Made by a program: the position numbers and the translations under genes. The notes under the pieces were generated by a model. The model did no database searches, had not been told where the DNA came from, and saw nothing but the letters and a program-made list of their open reading frames with translations. Shown piece by piece: positions 27,107 to 36,717 of a stretch of 64,000 bases of DNA. Source of the stretch: Neorhizobium petrolearium (GTDB taxonomy: Bacteria > Pseudomonadota > Alphaproteobacteria > Rhizobiales > Rhizobiaceae); assembly GCF_017873175.1 (NCBI RefSeq), contig NZ_JAGGJW010000001.1:732488-796487 (forward strand). The letters run 5' to 3'. Every line of letters begins with the position of its first letter. Positions within the stretch are counted from its first letter, which is position 1.

Positions 27107-28624
27107 ATGGTGGGACCCTTGTCGCATAGCATGCCCCTGGCTTTCACCTCCGATCCGCTGGATGAACTCTGCACTCGCCTGCTTCGTGTCTCCACTGAAA
27201 CCGATACCGATTTCGACATTACCCCCGTCACACGTCAACTCGAAGCCTATAGTCTTCTCGATCACCTTCCGGATTTCATCTATGTGAAGGATCGTCGGAG
27301 CCGCTTTGTCTTCGCCAACGCCGCCGCCGGCCGCAACAGCAGGTTCCACGACGGTTCCGACATGATCGGCAAGACCGATTTCGACATCCTCGCCCACGAG
27401 ACCGCGCGTGAACTCTTTGCCGTCGAACAGGAGGTCATGTCGACAGGCATTGCGATTCAGGGCCGGGAGGAACGCATCAAGCTTCCGGATGGCCGCGTGC
27501 TGTGGCTCACCACATCGAAGATGCCGTTGCGCGATGCGGAAGGCCAGATCGTCGGCCTAGTCGGCATTTCGCGGGACATCACCGAACGCAAACGACAGGA
27601 CGACCGCCGCCACGGCCATGCCCGGCTGTTGGAGATGATCGCCCGCGGCCAGCCCCTTCAGACGGTTCTCGATGCGTTGGTCCGCACGGTGGAGGAAGAA
27701 CTGGACGATATCACGGCTTCCGTCCTGTTTCTCGAAGAGAATACGAACCGGCTGCGTCACGGCGCGGCCACGCGGCTTCCGCCTGCGTATGTGAAACTCA
27801 TCGACGGCCTGGAGATCGGACCGAAGGTCGGCTCATGCGGCACGGCCGCCTGGCGGCGTTCCCCGGTTTTCGTCGAGGACGTTCTGGCCGACCCGCTCTG
27901 GGACGACTATCGCGAACTCGCGATCATATTCGGTTTCCGTTCCTGCTGGTCGACACCCATCCTGGCGCCGGACGGCCGGGTGCTCGGCACGTTCGGGCTT
28001 TATTCCGACAGCCCGCGCGAGCCTACGGATCTGGAGCTCGAGCTGACGGCCATGGCGACCGATATCGCCGGCATTGCGATTGAGCGCGCCCGCAATGAAG
28101 AGCGTATCCAGCATATGGCGCACCACGATCCATTGACCGGCCTGCCGAACCGGACGCTGTTCTGGGCTCAGTTCGGCCGTACCTTGCATGAGGCCCGCCG
28201 CGAGAACCGCAAGGTCACGATCGCCTATATCGACCTCGATAACTTCAAGCAAATCAACGATACGCTCGGTCACGCCGCGGGAGACGAAGTCTTGAAGACG
28301 CTGTCATCCCGCATGGCGAACTGTATCCGCGCCAGCGATCTTCTGGTTAGGCTTGGCGGCGACGAATTCGCGATCGTCTTCAGCAATCCCAGTCAGGATG
28401 AACTGGGCGTCGTGCGCCGGCTGCAGGAGCTTCGCACTTTGGTGTCCCGCCCGATCGTCGTCGAAGGCAGGAGCGTCACGGCCACCTGCAGCATGGGGAT
28501 CGCCTTCTTTCCGCAGGATGGCGATACGCCCGAAACTCTGCTCGCACGTGCCGACCGCGCCATGTATGAGGCCAAGGACCAGGGACGCGACCGGCTGCGT
28601 GTTTCAGGCGGCGAGGGCATTTAA
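27107..28624 (+). CDS. PAS-GAF-GGDEF diguanylate cyclase
   Basis: 505 residues from the ATG behind GGAAGGAGAG; earlier in-frame ATGs lack a ribosome-binding site. PAS domain about 50-170 (LPDFIYVKDRRSRFVFANAA; SKMPLRDAEGQIVGLVG; ISRDITERK), GAF domain about 180-335 (VGSCGTAAWRRSPVFVEDV; FGFRSCWSTPI), and GGDEF domain about 340-500 with an intact GGDEF at 417-421 and the DPLTGLPNR entry. It would make cyclic di-GMP from GTP in response to a signal sensed by PAS or GAF. Soluble. Single gene. Confidence 0.93.
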   Translation: MVGPLSHSMPLAFTSDPLDELCTRLLRVSTETDTDFDITPVTRQLEAYSLLDHLPDFIYVKDRRSRFVFANAAAGRNSRFHDGSDMIGKTDFDILAHETARELFAVEQEVMSTGIAIQGREERIKLPDGRVLWLTTSKMPLRDAEGQIVGLVGISRDITERKRQDDRRHGHARLLEMIARGQPLQTVLDALVRTVEEELDDITASVLFLEENTNRLRHGAATRLPPAYVKLIDGLEIGPKVGSCGTAAWRRSPVFVEDVLADPLWDDYRELAIIFGFRSCWSTPILAPDGRVLGTFGLYSDSPREPTDLELELTAMATDIAGIAIERARNEERIQHMAHHDPLTGLPNRTLFWAQFGRTLHEARRENRKVTIAYIDLDNFKQINDTLGHAAGDEVLKTLSSRMANCIRASDLLVRLGGDEFAIVFSNPSQDELGVVRRLQELRTLVSRPIVVEGRSVTATCSMGIAFFPQDGDTPETLLARADRAMYEAKDQGRDRLRVSGGEGI

Positions 28625-28952
28625 CCCTCGCTCTCCGGCTCCGTATCACCGGCGCCGAAATGCCGTTCGGCGTCCCGATGGCCTTCGAGGATGTTGACTG
28701 CTTGGAAGCGATCACCTGCAGAACGGACGTAGATGATGCATCCCGATACGTGACGCTTCTCAATCGAGGGCCGAGTTCCGAGCGGTCTCGCCCATTGTAC
28801 CGGGTAGCGTCGCAAGGTTGCGGCATTTGTGACGCAATGCTCTCACGAACTGTCGTGCGATTGCCGCGCTGCCGCTTTCTCTTGAGACGTAATGGGCTAT
28901 TTCCCTGAAATCGGCCTCCACGCTATCGAGATATTGAATGCGTGGCGCTCAA
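28621..28952 (-). pseudogene. Frameshifted ParE-type toxin
   Basis: Directly after the parD stop, the three minus-strand frames hold successive pieces of one RelE/ParE toxin: VEADFREIAHYVSRESGSAA and onward to LATLPGTMG in one frame, GRDRSELGPRLRSVTYR in the next, and GCIIYVRSAGDRFQAVNILE with GHRDAERHFG in the third. Adding one base near each junction (a C in GGCGAG, a G in CGGGA) restores a full ParE. The expected start, a TTG overlapping the parD stop, is also out of frame. The toxin is therefore dead unless these are sequencing errors. Confidence 0.75.
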
Positions 28953-29194
28953 TAGCCCTCTTTCTCAAGCTTCTCGAATTCGGCATCCAGAAAAACATCC
29001 AGCTCTTCCTCGCTGACGTCACCGCCGGCTTCAATGGACCGCTGCAGCGTCTTCCTCAGCGCCGAAAGCTTCGTCTCGCGCTCTTCCACGAGCCGCAGGC
29101 CTTCTAGCACCACTTCGCTGGCCGAGCCGTAACGCCCTTCTTGCACCGCTTCCTCGATGAATGTTTCCCAGCGGGGACCGACCGAAACATTCAT
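28949..29194 (-). CDS. parD: ParD-family antitoxin
   Basis: 81 residues, type II antitoxin. N-terminal ribbon-helix-helix (MNVSVGPRWETFIEEAVQEG; RYGSASEVVLEGLRLVEERE), then an acidic C-terminal tail (SEEELDVFLDAEFEKLEKEG) that normally wraps the toxin. Stop overlaps the remains of the parE gene. With the toxin broken, the antitoxin may only act as a regulator of its own promoter or protect from related toxins. Confidence 0.85.
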   Translation of the reverse strand: MNVSVGPRWETFIEEAVQEGRYGSASEVVLEGLRLVEERETKLSALRKTLQRSIEAGGDVSEEELDVFLDAEFEKLEKEGY

Positions 29195-29262
29195 GGTTTT
29201 GCTTCCGATATTCTCTCTTCAGAATAACGGAATAGCAATTTATGCGCAATTTATTAGATAGC

Positions 29263-29799
29263 TCAGGGGGCGTCGGAAAGGTGGGACTCCGGCGTCTTCT
29301 CCGCCGCCACGTAGATGGCTTCGAAGTTCGATACGAATTTTTCGAAGAGCGCGGAAAAGGCGTTGAGCTCGTCCTCCGGCCAGCCTTCCAGCACGCGGGC
29401 GAGCAGCGTGCGTTTGACTGCGCGGATTTCGGCCAGCAGCCTGTCGCCGAACTCGGTCCGGACGACGAGCGAGCGGCGGCCGTCGGCCTGGGATGCGTCG
29501 CGGCGCAAGATGCCCCGGGCGACGAGATCCGCCACCAGCCGGCTGCCGCGCGACGGGTCGATTCGCATCGCCTCCGCGATCGCGCCGACGGTGACCTCGC
29601 CCTCGATGCGGCGCATTACGTCCAGCACGTCGAGATGCGAAATGTCGAGACCCGGAGCGATATTGGCGATTGCCGTGCGCCCGATGATCCGCCGGCCGAT
29701 CAGCAATCGCATGCGGCCGAGCGTCTCGCTGATGCGCGCTACGTCTTCGGGGGAAGTGGTTGCGGCGGATTCCTGTCTCAAAAGGCTCTTGGTCATCAT
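29263..29799 (-). CDS. MarR-family transcriptional regulator
   Basis: 178 residues. Winged helix at about 55-125: ISHLDVLDVMRRIEGEVTVG, AIAEAMRIDPSRGSRLVADL and the wing RDASQADGRRSLVV. Flanking helices give the MarR dimer. Divergent from the DHA2 exporter gene, with an inverted repeat between them, so it is very probably the local repressor of that exporter and is released by the drug or compound exported. Confidence 0.9.
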   Translation of the reverse strand: MMTKSLLRQESAATTSPEDVARISETLGRMRLLIGRRIIGRTAIANIAPGLDISHLDVLDVMRRIEGEVTVGAIAEAMRIDPSRGSRLVADLVARGILRRDASQADGRRSLVVRTEFGDRLLAEIRAVKRTLLARVLEGWPEDELNAFSALFEKFVSNFEAIYVAAEKTPESHLSDAP

Positions 29800-29871
29800 C
29801 GGGAAAGAATATCAGACCCTCCGTTCCGTTCCAACCATTCTTTGCTTTAGGCATCAAAGTGCCATTGACAA

Positions 29872-29892
29872 TTATATGCTTGCGGCACATAA
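29872..29892. promoter_or_regulatory. Inverted repeat between marR and the exporter (MarR operator candidate)
   Basis: Arms TTATATGC (29872-29879) and GCACATAA (29885-29892) with one mismatch and a five-base spacer. A -35-like TTGACA precedes it. The place between two divergent genes is typical of a MarR site. Confidence 0.5.
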
Positions 29893-29916
29893 AATTTCGA
29901 CACTTTGGATTAACCT

Positions 29917-31449
29917 ATGGATATGACCCGCCCGGCCCATGTGCCGCTTGTCACCGATCGCCGGCAGCGGTTGGTGATCTTCTGCTTTTTGCTGACGGCG
30001 CTGTTCATGGCGACGCTGGACAACCAGATCGTCTCGACCGCATTGCCGACAATTATCGGCGAATTCGGTGAACTGGAGCGTTTCGGCTGGGTCGGTTCGG
30101 CCTATCTCCTTGCGACCAGCGCGACAATGCCGATCTACGGAAAGCTCGGCGATCTCTTCGGTCGCAAATACGTGATGCTGGCGGCGATCGTCATCTTCAC
30201 CGTCGGCTCTCTTACTTGCGGCCTCGCCTGGTCGATGGATTCGCTCATCGCCTCGCGCCTGCTGCAGGGCATGGGCGGCGGCGGCATCATGGTGTCGATC
30301 TTTTCCATCAATGCCGATCTATTCGAGCCCCGTGAGCGGGCGAAATATCAGAGCTATTCGAGCCTTGTCATTATGGCGTCCGGCAGCCTCGGCCCGCTGC
30401 TTGGCGGCACCATGAGCGAATGGTTCGGCTGGCGATCGATCTTTCTCATCAATCTGCCGATCGGCATCGTCGCTCTGACCGGCATCTCGCTCCTGCTGCC
30501 CTATCGCCGTCCGGTCCGCAGACCGAAGATCGATTATCCTGGTGCCATTCTGCTTGCCGCGATGGTCGCGAGCATCGTGGTCTGGGCTGATAGCGTCACG
30601 CTCTTCGGTTCGTTGATCGCTTGGCAATCCATGCTGGTCGTGGCCTTCGGTGTGCTTTGCGCCATCTCCTGGGTTGTCGTCGAAGGCCGTGTTCCCGAAC
30701 CGATCGTGCCTTTGAAACTCTTCCGGGATTCGACCTTCTCGCTATTCCTGGTCGTGTCCTTCTGCACCGGGGCGGTGGCGATCGGCATGGCGAATTATTT
30801 CGCGCTTTTCCTGCAGACGACGACGGGCCTTTCGCCATCCGTGGCGAGCTTCTGCTTCATTGCTACCACCACCGGCATCGTCATCGGTTCCATATCGACC
30901 GGGAGGCTGATCTCCATCAGCGGCCGTTATAAGCCCTTCACGCTGATCGGTCTGTCGCTGAACGTCGTAGCGCTGTTCATCTTCTCGCAGCTTCCGGCCG
31001 GAACTCCGGTTCCCTTCATCCTGGGCTTCATGTTGATGCAGGGGCTTGCGATCGGTTTCGGCCAGCAGGCGCCGATCATCGGCGTGCAGAATTCCGCCCC
31101 ACGCGAAGATGTCGGTGCGGCGACCGGTGCCGTGACACTGATGCGTATGGCCGGTGCTTCGATCGCGATCTCCATCTATGGCGCGATCGTTGCGGCCGGG
31201 ATCAGGGGCGTCGGCACCAGCATTCCGGGCGTCGAGGATATCGCTTCGCTCACGCCGGCCATGATGCTTCGATTGCCGGAGGCGTCGCGCATCGCGGTTC
31301 ACACGCTCTACACGGAAGCCTTCGTGCCGGTCTTCATGACGGGAAGCGCCATGGCGCTGATCGGCCTTCTCGCCGCATGCCTGCTGAAGCCGATCCGCCT
31401 GCCGGCGGCAGTGGTGCGCACCGAGAGTTCTTCCAAGCCTGCAACTTGA
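29917..31449 (+). CDS. MFS exporter, DHA2 (14-helix) family
   Basis: 510 residues, about 14 membrane helices. The DHA2 opening is TALFMATLDNQIVSTALPTI, followed by the antiporter region GRKYVMLAAIVIFTVGSLTC and motif C-like GSLGPLLGGTMSEWFGWRSI. It would export drugs or other small amphiphiles by proton antiport across the inner membrane. Divergent MarR gene controls it. The first ATG is used; a second lies two codons in. Confidence 0.92.
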   Translation: MDMTRPAHVPLVTDRRQRLVIFCFLLTALFMATLDNQIVSTALPTIIGEFGELERFGWVGSAYLLATSATMPIYGKLGDLFGRKYVMLAAIVIFTVGSLTCGLAWSMDSLIASRLLQGMGGGGIMVSIFSINADLFEPRERAKYQSYSSLVIMASGSLGPLLGGTMSEWFGWRSIFLINLPIGIVALTGISLLLPYRRPVRRPKIDYPGAILLAAMVASIVVWADSVTLFGSLIAWQSMLVVAFGVLCAISWVVVEGRVPEPIVPLKLFRDSTFSLFLVVSFCTGAVAIGMANYFALFLQTTTGLSPSVASFCFIATTTGIVIGSISTGRLISISGRYKPFTLIGLSLNVVALFIFSQLPAGTPVPFILGFMLMQGLAIGFGQQAPIIGVQNSAPREDVGAATGAVTLMRMAGASIAISIYGAIVAAGIRGVGTSIPGVEDIASLTPAMMLRLPEASRIAVHTLYTEAFVPVFMTGSAMALIGLLAACLLKPIRLPAAVVRTESSSKPAT

Positions 31450-31525
31450 TGCAACTAAAAGTTATTTATTGATATATTTAAAACTATAAGTATAATTCCC
31501 TCCTGCTGAAGCGGGGGGCTTTGCA

Positions 31526-32863
31526 ATGGCTAACGACGAAGCTGGCGGCAATGGCAACAATGCCAGTCCTCAAAACCCGGCCCCGAACGGGCCGGGCGGC
31601 GGCGGAGGTAACGGGCCGGGTCCTGGGGGTGGAGGAATTCCTCCCCATCTGACCAGTATAGCGATCGGGGTCGGGCTGCTGATGATCGTCGGAGGGGTAT
31701 CCGCCGGCTTTCTCGATCAGAAATCCCTTTTGACGACATTGATCGCCTGTGCTGGCGTGGCGGTCGTCCTGTCGGCATTCGGCGCTCAGGCACAGGGGGC
31801 CTGGCGGGGATGGACGATGGGCGGATCGGTTGCGATAGCATTCGCCATGTTCCTGCTTCTGCAGGCCTATGACACGCCGCCCATGCTCTACAAGACTGGC
31901 TCGATCAGCGGCGATATCGACAAACTGAGCGATGTCGTCATTCTCGATGACGATCCGCTGTATCAATATCGCGATCTCAACGCCAAGGAGATCAAGTTCA
32001 TCCTGACCAATAACGGCTTCCGGAAGTCGAATATCCGCATCCGGGTGACCACGCTCGACAGCGGCCAGCCCCGTTCGGAGTTCACGATGGTCGCCGGCGC
32101 CGAAGGCATCGCCAAAGCACACCTGGGACCGCTTTTCGGCAACAACAAGAATATCGATTGGGAGTTCGATCTCGCCCGCCGGGTGGTGACCGAAAATGGC
32201 AAGGTCGTCTTCAAGGAAGTTCGCTCCCTGCAGGACCTGGCGATCGCCATTCCTCAACCGGGCGCAGCATCGGTCCAGCTTCTCCAGTCGCTGCTCCTTC
32301 CGGTCGCATTAGCCCAGTCCCCGCCGTTGGATATCGATCCCGTGATATTCGATCGTCTGCAGGATGACGACGCCTCCATCCGCCGCAGCACGCGCGACAA
32401 TCTGGCGGCCCTCGGCCCGGCGGCGGTCCCGACCATGATTCGGCATCTGAAAGAGGATGTGGACGGCTACCGGACCAAGCTCGGCATAACCTACGCGCTG
32501 GCCGAGATGATGCGCCGTTCGCCGACGACCGAAACGAGGCAGGCCATATCTGCCAACCTCAAGGGAGAGGACTTTCCGGTTCTGGTGGCGGCGGCGCAGG
32601 ATGACGACGACACCGTTCGGCTGCAGGCCGGAGAATTTCTCTATCTCCTGCAGGATCAGCGCTCCATCGGGCCGAGCATCGATGCGGCAGCCATCGCATC
32701 GGACGAGACCAAGGCGGCGGATCAGGTATTGATCATCCGCGAGGCGGGCAAAAACCTTTCCTCGGACGAGAAGCTCAAGGTCATCGAATCCCTGAACGAC
32801 CTGGGTGCGGTCAACGACCTGATCAAGAACAAGGATGCGCTGACCAAGATCCTGAAATGGTAA
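31526..32863 (+). CDS. Membrane protein with HEAT-like repeats, unknown function
   Basis: 445 residues. A Gly/Pro/Asn-rich N-terminus (about 1-40) is followed by three hydrophobic helices (about 43-112: SIAIGVGLLMIVGGVSAGFL and two more). A soluble domain (130-250) then leads to helical repeats from about 285 (DRLQDDDASIRRSTRDNLAA; LGPAAVPTMIRHLKEDVDGY; VLVAAAQDDDDTVRLQAGEF) that match HEAT/PBS-lyase-type repeats. Such repeats bind proteins. Ribosome-binding site GGGGGG. No recognised homologue or partner; a 76-base AT-rich gap separates it from the exporter. Confidence 0.7.
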   Translation: MANDEAGGNGNNASPQNPAPNGPGGGGGNGPGPGGGGIPPHLTSIAIGVGLLMIVGGVSAGFLDQKSLLTTLIACAGVAVVLSAFGAQAQGAWRGWTMGGSVAIAFAMFLLLQAYDTPPMLYKTGSISGDIDKLSDVVILDDDPLYQYRDLNAKEIKFILTNNGFRKSNIRIRVTTLDSGQPRSEFTMVAGAEGIAKAHLGPLFGNNKNIDWEFDLARRVVTENGKVVFKEVRSLQDLAIAIPQPGAASVQLLQSLLLPVALAQSPPLDIDPVIFDRLQDDDASIRRSTRDNLAALGPAAVPTMIRHLKEDVDGYRTKLGITYALAEMMRRSPTTETRQAISANLKGEDFPVLVAAAQDDDDTVRLQAGEFLYLLQDQRSIGPSIDAAAIASDETKAADQVLIIREAGKNLSSDEKLKVIESLNDLGAVNDLIKNKDALTKILKW

Positions 32864-32924
32864 CAGCGCCCGGTCGGGGGGAGCCGGTCTGGCGTCATGC
32901 GGTTTTTGCCCTATCTTCAAGGGC

Positions 32925-33935
32925 ATGAAACCCGAGGCATTGCTTCATCCCACCCCGGCCGGGCTCTTCTGCCCCATCGGCCGTTTCCATGTCGATCCGG
33001 TGCGTCCCGTCGAGCGGGCCCTGATCACGCACGGCCATTCCGATCATGCGCGCGCCGGCCATGCGAAAGTGCTTGCCACGCGCCAGACGCTCGACATCAT
33101 GCGGTTGCGCTACGGCGATGGTTTCGCCGGGTCGGAACAGGCGGCGACCTTCGGCGAGGAGATCGATATCGACGGCGTTCGCGTGAGCTTCCATCCGGCG
33201 GGTCACGTGCTCGGTTCGGCCCAGATCGCCATCGAGAAGGGCGGGCTTCGCATCGTCGTCTCCGGCGATTACAAGCGCGGCACCGATCCCACCTGCGCGC
33301 CCTTCGCGCCGGTCACCTGCGACGTCTTCATCACCGAGGCGACCTTCGGCCTGCCGGTCTTCCATCACCCGGACCCGAGGGACGAGATTGCCAGGCTGCT
33401 CACCTCGCTGAACCAGTTTCCGGAACGCAGCCACCTCGTCGGCGCCTATGCGCTCGGAAAGGCGCAGCGCGTCATCAGGCTCATCCGCGATTGCGGCTAC
33501 TCCGAACCGATCTTCATCCACGGTGCGCTGGCGAAGCTTTGCGACTATTATGTCGGGCAGGGGATCGACCTCGGCGACATCCGCCCCGCAACAATGGAGA
33601 AGAGCGATCCTGCCGCTTTCAAGGGAGCCGTCGTCGTCGGCCCGCCATCGGCCTTCCAGGATCGCTGGGCGCGGCGCTTCAACGAGCCGCTGACCGCCTT
33701 CGCATCGGGCTGGATGATGATCCGCCAGCGGGCGAAACAAGGCGGTGTCGAACTGCCGTTGGTCATCTCCGACCATTGCGATTGGCCCGAGCTTCTGGCG
33801 ACTATCGAAGAGATAAGCCCCTCCGAAGTCTGGGTGACTCATGGCCGCGAGGAAGCGCTGGTGCGCTGGTGCGAGTTGAAGAATATCCCCGCCCGCCCGC
33901 TGCATCTCGTCGGTTACGAGGACGAGGGGGATTGA
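32925..33935 (+). CDS. Ligase-associated DNA exonuclease (MBL fold)
   Basis: 336 residues. Metallo-beta-lactamase/beta-CASP-type nuclease with the zinc motif THGHSDHA (His36-x-His-x-Asp-His41), the second-metal residues in FHPAGHVLGSAQ and SGDYKRG, and a C-terminal SDHCDWPEL-VWVTHG part. In this family the gene always stands beside an ATP-dependent DNA ligase, as here with overlapping TGATG. It probably trims DNA ends or flaps before ligation. Confidence 0.92.
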   Translation: MKPEALLHPTPAGLFCPIGRFHVDPVRPVERALITHGHSDHARAGHAKVLATRQTLDIMRLRYGDGFAGSEQAATFGEEIDIDGVRVSFHPAGHVLGSAQIAIEKGGLRIVVSGDYKRGTDPTCAPFAPVTCDVFITEATFGLPVFHHPDPRDEIARLLTSLNQFPERSHLVGAYALGKAQRVIRLIRDCGYSEPIFIHGALAKLCDYYVGQGIDLGDIRPATMEKSDPAAFKGAVVVGPPSAFQDRWARRFNEPLTAFASGWMMIRQRAKQGGVELPLVISDHCDWPELLATIEEISPSEVWVTHGREEALVRWCELKNIPARPLHLVGYEDEGD

Positions 33936-35560
33936 TGAAACCGTTCGCCACCCTCCTCGATCGGCTCGTGTTGACTCCGTCCCGCAATGGCAAGCTTACT
34001 TTGCTCGCCGACTATTTTCGCGATACGCCCGATCCGGACCGTGGGTACGGCCTCGCGGCGCTTGCCGGCGCGCTGGATCTCAAAAGCGTCAAGCCAGCCA
34101 TGCTGCGTGATCTGGTGCTGGAGCGGATGGACCCGGTCCTCTTCCAGTATTCCTACGACTATGTGGGGGATCTTGCCGAAACCATTTCGCTCGTCTGGGA
34201 CGGCGGTCGCAAGGATACGATCGACGATGAACACCAGCCGCGCCTCGGCGAGGTCGTCACGCGGATGAATTCGCTCGGTCGCACAGAGGTGCGCTCTGCC
34301 GTCCGCGATCTGCTCGACCGGCTCGATACGTCGAGCCGCTTCGCCTTCCTCAAGCTCGTGACGGGCGCGCTCCGGATCGGCGTTTCCGCCAGACTTGCCA
34401 AGCAGGCCCTCTCGGATATGAGCGGCAAGGATGTGACTGAGATCGAAACGCTCTGGCACGGGCTTACGCCACCTTACGAACCGCTCTTCGCCTGGCTGGA
34501 GGGCCGCGCGGACAAGCCGGTTCTCGCGACTCCCGCGATCTTCCATTCCGTCATGCTGGCCAATCCGGTCGAGGAGGGCGATCTCGAAAAGCTCGATCCC
34601 GCCGATTACGCCGCCGAATGGAAATGGGACGGCATCCGCATCCAGATGTCGAGCTATGGCGGCACCAGGAAGCTTTATTCGCGCTCCGGCGATGATATCA
34701 CCGGCGCCTTTCCGGACGTGGTCGACGCGATCAATTTCGAGGGCGTCATCGACGGTGAGTTGCTGATCGGCGGCACGGCTCGCTCCAACAATCCGACGCG
34801 CACCTTTTCCGATCTGCAGCAGCGGCTCAATCGCAAGACGGTGACGGCGAGAATGCTGGACGACTATCCGGCCTTCGTCCGTGCCTATGACCTGTTGTTC
34901 CAGGGCGAGATGGATATCCGCGCGGAAACCTTCTTCGAACGCCGCGGTCGTCTCGGCGAGGTCATCGCTCGGGCGCCGCATGATCGTTTCGATCTCTCGG
35001 AGCTCGTGCCTTTCTCGACCTGGAACGAACTCGACCGACTGCGCATTGCGCCGCCTGATCCGGTGATTGAAGGCGTGATGATCAAGAAGAAGGACAGTCC
35101 CTATCAGGCCGGTCGTCTCAAGGGACCCTGGTTCAAGTGGAAGCGCGATCCCTACAATATCGATGCAGTGATGCTCTATGCGCAGCGCGGCCATGGCAAG
35201 CGGTCGAGCTATTATTCAGACTTCACCTTCGGCGTCTGGGCCGAGACGGCGGACGGCGAGGCGCTTGTGCCGGTGGGCAAGGCTTATTTCGGTTTCACCG
35301 ACGCCGAACTCGAAATCCTCGACAAGTTCGTGCGCGACAACACGGTCGATCGATTCGGGCCTGTGAGGGCGGTGCGCGCTGATCCCGATTTCGGTTTCGT
35401 GCTGGAAGTCGCCTTCGAAGGCATCAACCGCTCGACCCGCCACAAGTCCGGCGTCGCGATGCGCTTTCCCCGCATTGCGCGGCTCAGGCAGGACAAGCTG
35501 CCGCGCGACGCCGACCGGCTTTCGACACTGACGGCCATGGTGGACGCGAAGGGCAGCTAA
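33935..35560 (+). CDS. ATP-dependent DNA ligase, cisplatin-damage-response type
   Basis: 541 residues. N-terminal DNA-binding domain about 1-200, then the adenylation domain with catalytic Lys230 in EWKWDGIRIQ and later motifs DGELLIGG and EGVMIKKKDSPYQAGR, and an OB-fold C-terminus (PYNIDAVMLYAQRGHGKRSS). This is the TIGR04120-type repair ligase, distinct from the essential NAD ligase LigA and from LigD. Start codon overlaps the exonuclease stop, so the two proteins are made in step. Confidence 0.93.
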   Translation: MKPFATLLDRLVLTPSRNGKLTLLADYFRDTPDPDRGYGLAALAGALDLKSVKPAMLRDLVLERMDPVLFQYSYDYVGDLAETISLVWDGGRKDTIDDEHQPRLGEVVTRMNSLGRTEVRSAVRDLLDRLDTSSRFAFLKLVTGALRIGVSARLAKQALSDMSGKDVTEIETLWHGLTPPYEPLFAWLEGRADKPVLATPAIFHSVMLANPVEEGDLEKLDPADYAAEWKWDGIRIQMSSYGGTRKLYSRSGDDITGAFPDVVDAINFEGVIDGELLIGGTARSNNPTRTFSDLQQRLNRKTVTARMLDDYPAFVRAYDLLFQGEMDIRAETFFERRGRLGEVIARAPHDRFDLSELVPFSTWNELDRLRIAPPDPVIEGVMIKKKDSPYQAGRLKGPWFKWKRDPYNIDAVMLYAQRGHGKRSSYYSDFTFGVWAETADGEALVPVGKAYFGFTDAELEILDKFVRDNTVDRFGPVRAVRADPDFGFVLEVAFEGINRSTRHKSGVAMRFPRIARLRQDKLPRDADRLSTLTAMVDAKGS

Positions 35561-35656
35561 CGACGCGCCGTCGTTCTCGAATCCTTGAATGGACAACCGC
35601 CGGAGCCCGGTGATGAAATGCCGGATATCCCGCAATAGACGGCAGGTGTAAAAGGC

Positions 35657-36610
35657 ATGGCAGACGACCGCATTTCCTCCATTTCAGACAACTCGGAGAA
35701 TGGCGGTCTGACCCGCCGCGCGCTTCTCGCCGGCACTGCCGGCCTTTCCGCTGCGGCGATGCTGCCTGCCTCCGCACGTGCGGATTTTCCGGTCCCCGCA
35801 ATTCCGCCGCTCGAAAGGGAGGATTATGCCGATGCCCGCCGGCGTTTTCGGACCAATCTGATCAGCAAGGGTCCTTCGCCGGAAAAGGCTCCGCCGCTCG
35901 ATACGCCGGCCGGATCGAAGCGTGTGCTCTATCGCGGTGGTCCGCATGGCTCGATCGAACTGATCGCCTGGATATCCCCTTACGAGCCGTCTTCGAAGCT
36001 CAAGCCGGCGGTGCTTTTCCTGCATGGCGGCAATGCCACCGGCGACGGTCATTGGGAGCTGATGAAGCCTTATGCGGATGCCGGTTTCGTCGTCATGCTG
36101 CCCTCGTTCAGGGGCGAGAACGGCCAGGCGGGCAATTACTCGGGCTTCTACGACGAGACAGCCGATGTGCTCGCCGCGGCCACCTATCTGGAGTCCTTGC
36201 CGGGGATCGACAGGAACCGCTTTTTTCTCGCCGGCCATTCGAATGGCGGCACGCTGGCACTTCTCGCCGCGATGAGCCGGAAATTTCGTGCAGCGGTGCC
36301 GATCTCCGCCGGTGTCGATGCCTGGCGCTACTTCCGTCGCTACAGCGGCGAGATCCGTTTTGACGAAAACGATCCGAAAGAGTTCATCATGCGCTCCTCG
36401 GTCTGTTTCGCCCCGAGCCTCAAATGCCCGACCTTGCTGTTGCGGGGCACCGAGGAGCGGCCGTTCGACAAGGACCACCAACTCCTGATGGACAGGGCAC
36501 GTTCAGCCGGCGTATCCATCGAGGCAAGGACCCTGCCGGGCACGCATAACGGCGTCGTTCCGGGCGCGGTCGCCGAAAGCATCCGCTTCTTCAACCGCAT
36601 CGCGGCGTAA
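35657..36610 (+). CDS. Tat-exported alpha/beta hydrolase
   Basis: 317 residues. A Tat-like signal LTRRALLAGTAGLSAAAMLP begins at residue 18 with a cleavage site near ARAD. The hydrolase core has FLHGGNATGDGHWEL (oxyanion loop), nucleophile Ser195 in AGHSNGG, and a likely catalytic histidine in LPGTHNGVVP. It resembles dienelactone hydrolase/peptidase S9-type esterases. Acts in the periplasm; substrate unknown. Stands alone after the ligase gene. Confidence 0.82.
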   Translation: MADDRISSISDNSENGGLTRRALLAGTAGLSAAAMLPASARADFPVPAIPPLEREDYADARRRFRTNLISKGPSPEKAPPLDTPAGSKRVLYRGGPHGSIELIAWISPYEPSSKLKPAVLFLHGGNATGDGHWELMKPYADAGFVVMLPSFRGENGQAGNYSGFYDETADVLAAATYLESLPGIDRNRFFLAGHSNGGTLALLAAMSRKFRAAVPISAGVDAWRYFRRYSGEIRFDENDPKEFIMRSSVCFAPSLKCPTLLLRGTEERPFDKDHQLLMDRARSAGVSIEARTLPGTHNGVVPGAVAESIRFFNRIAA

Positions 36611-36717
36611 GGTTGACTGGCTACGGGTTCCTGTCAAGTTTGCACGAACTGCACCAGCTTCGCGCCAGCCGCGTTTGCCAATCTATCTTCCGATATCATC
36701 TGCCGGAAGCGGGTTTC

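Noticed and set aside
32897..33934. Upstream extension of the DNA ligase frame through the exonuclease gene
   Set aside because: Before 33935 the residues are Arg/Pro-rich and non-family. The ligase start overlaps the exonuclease stop and fits the family N-terminus.
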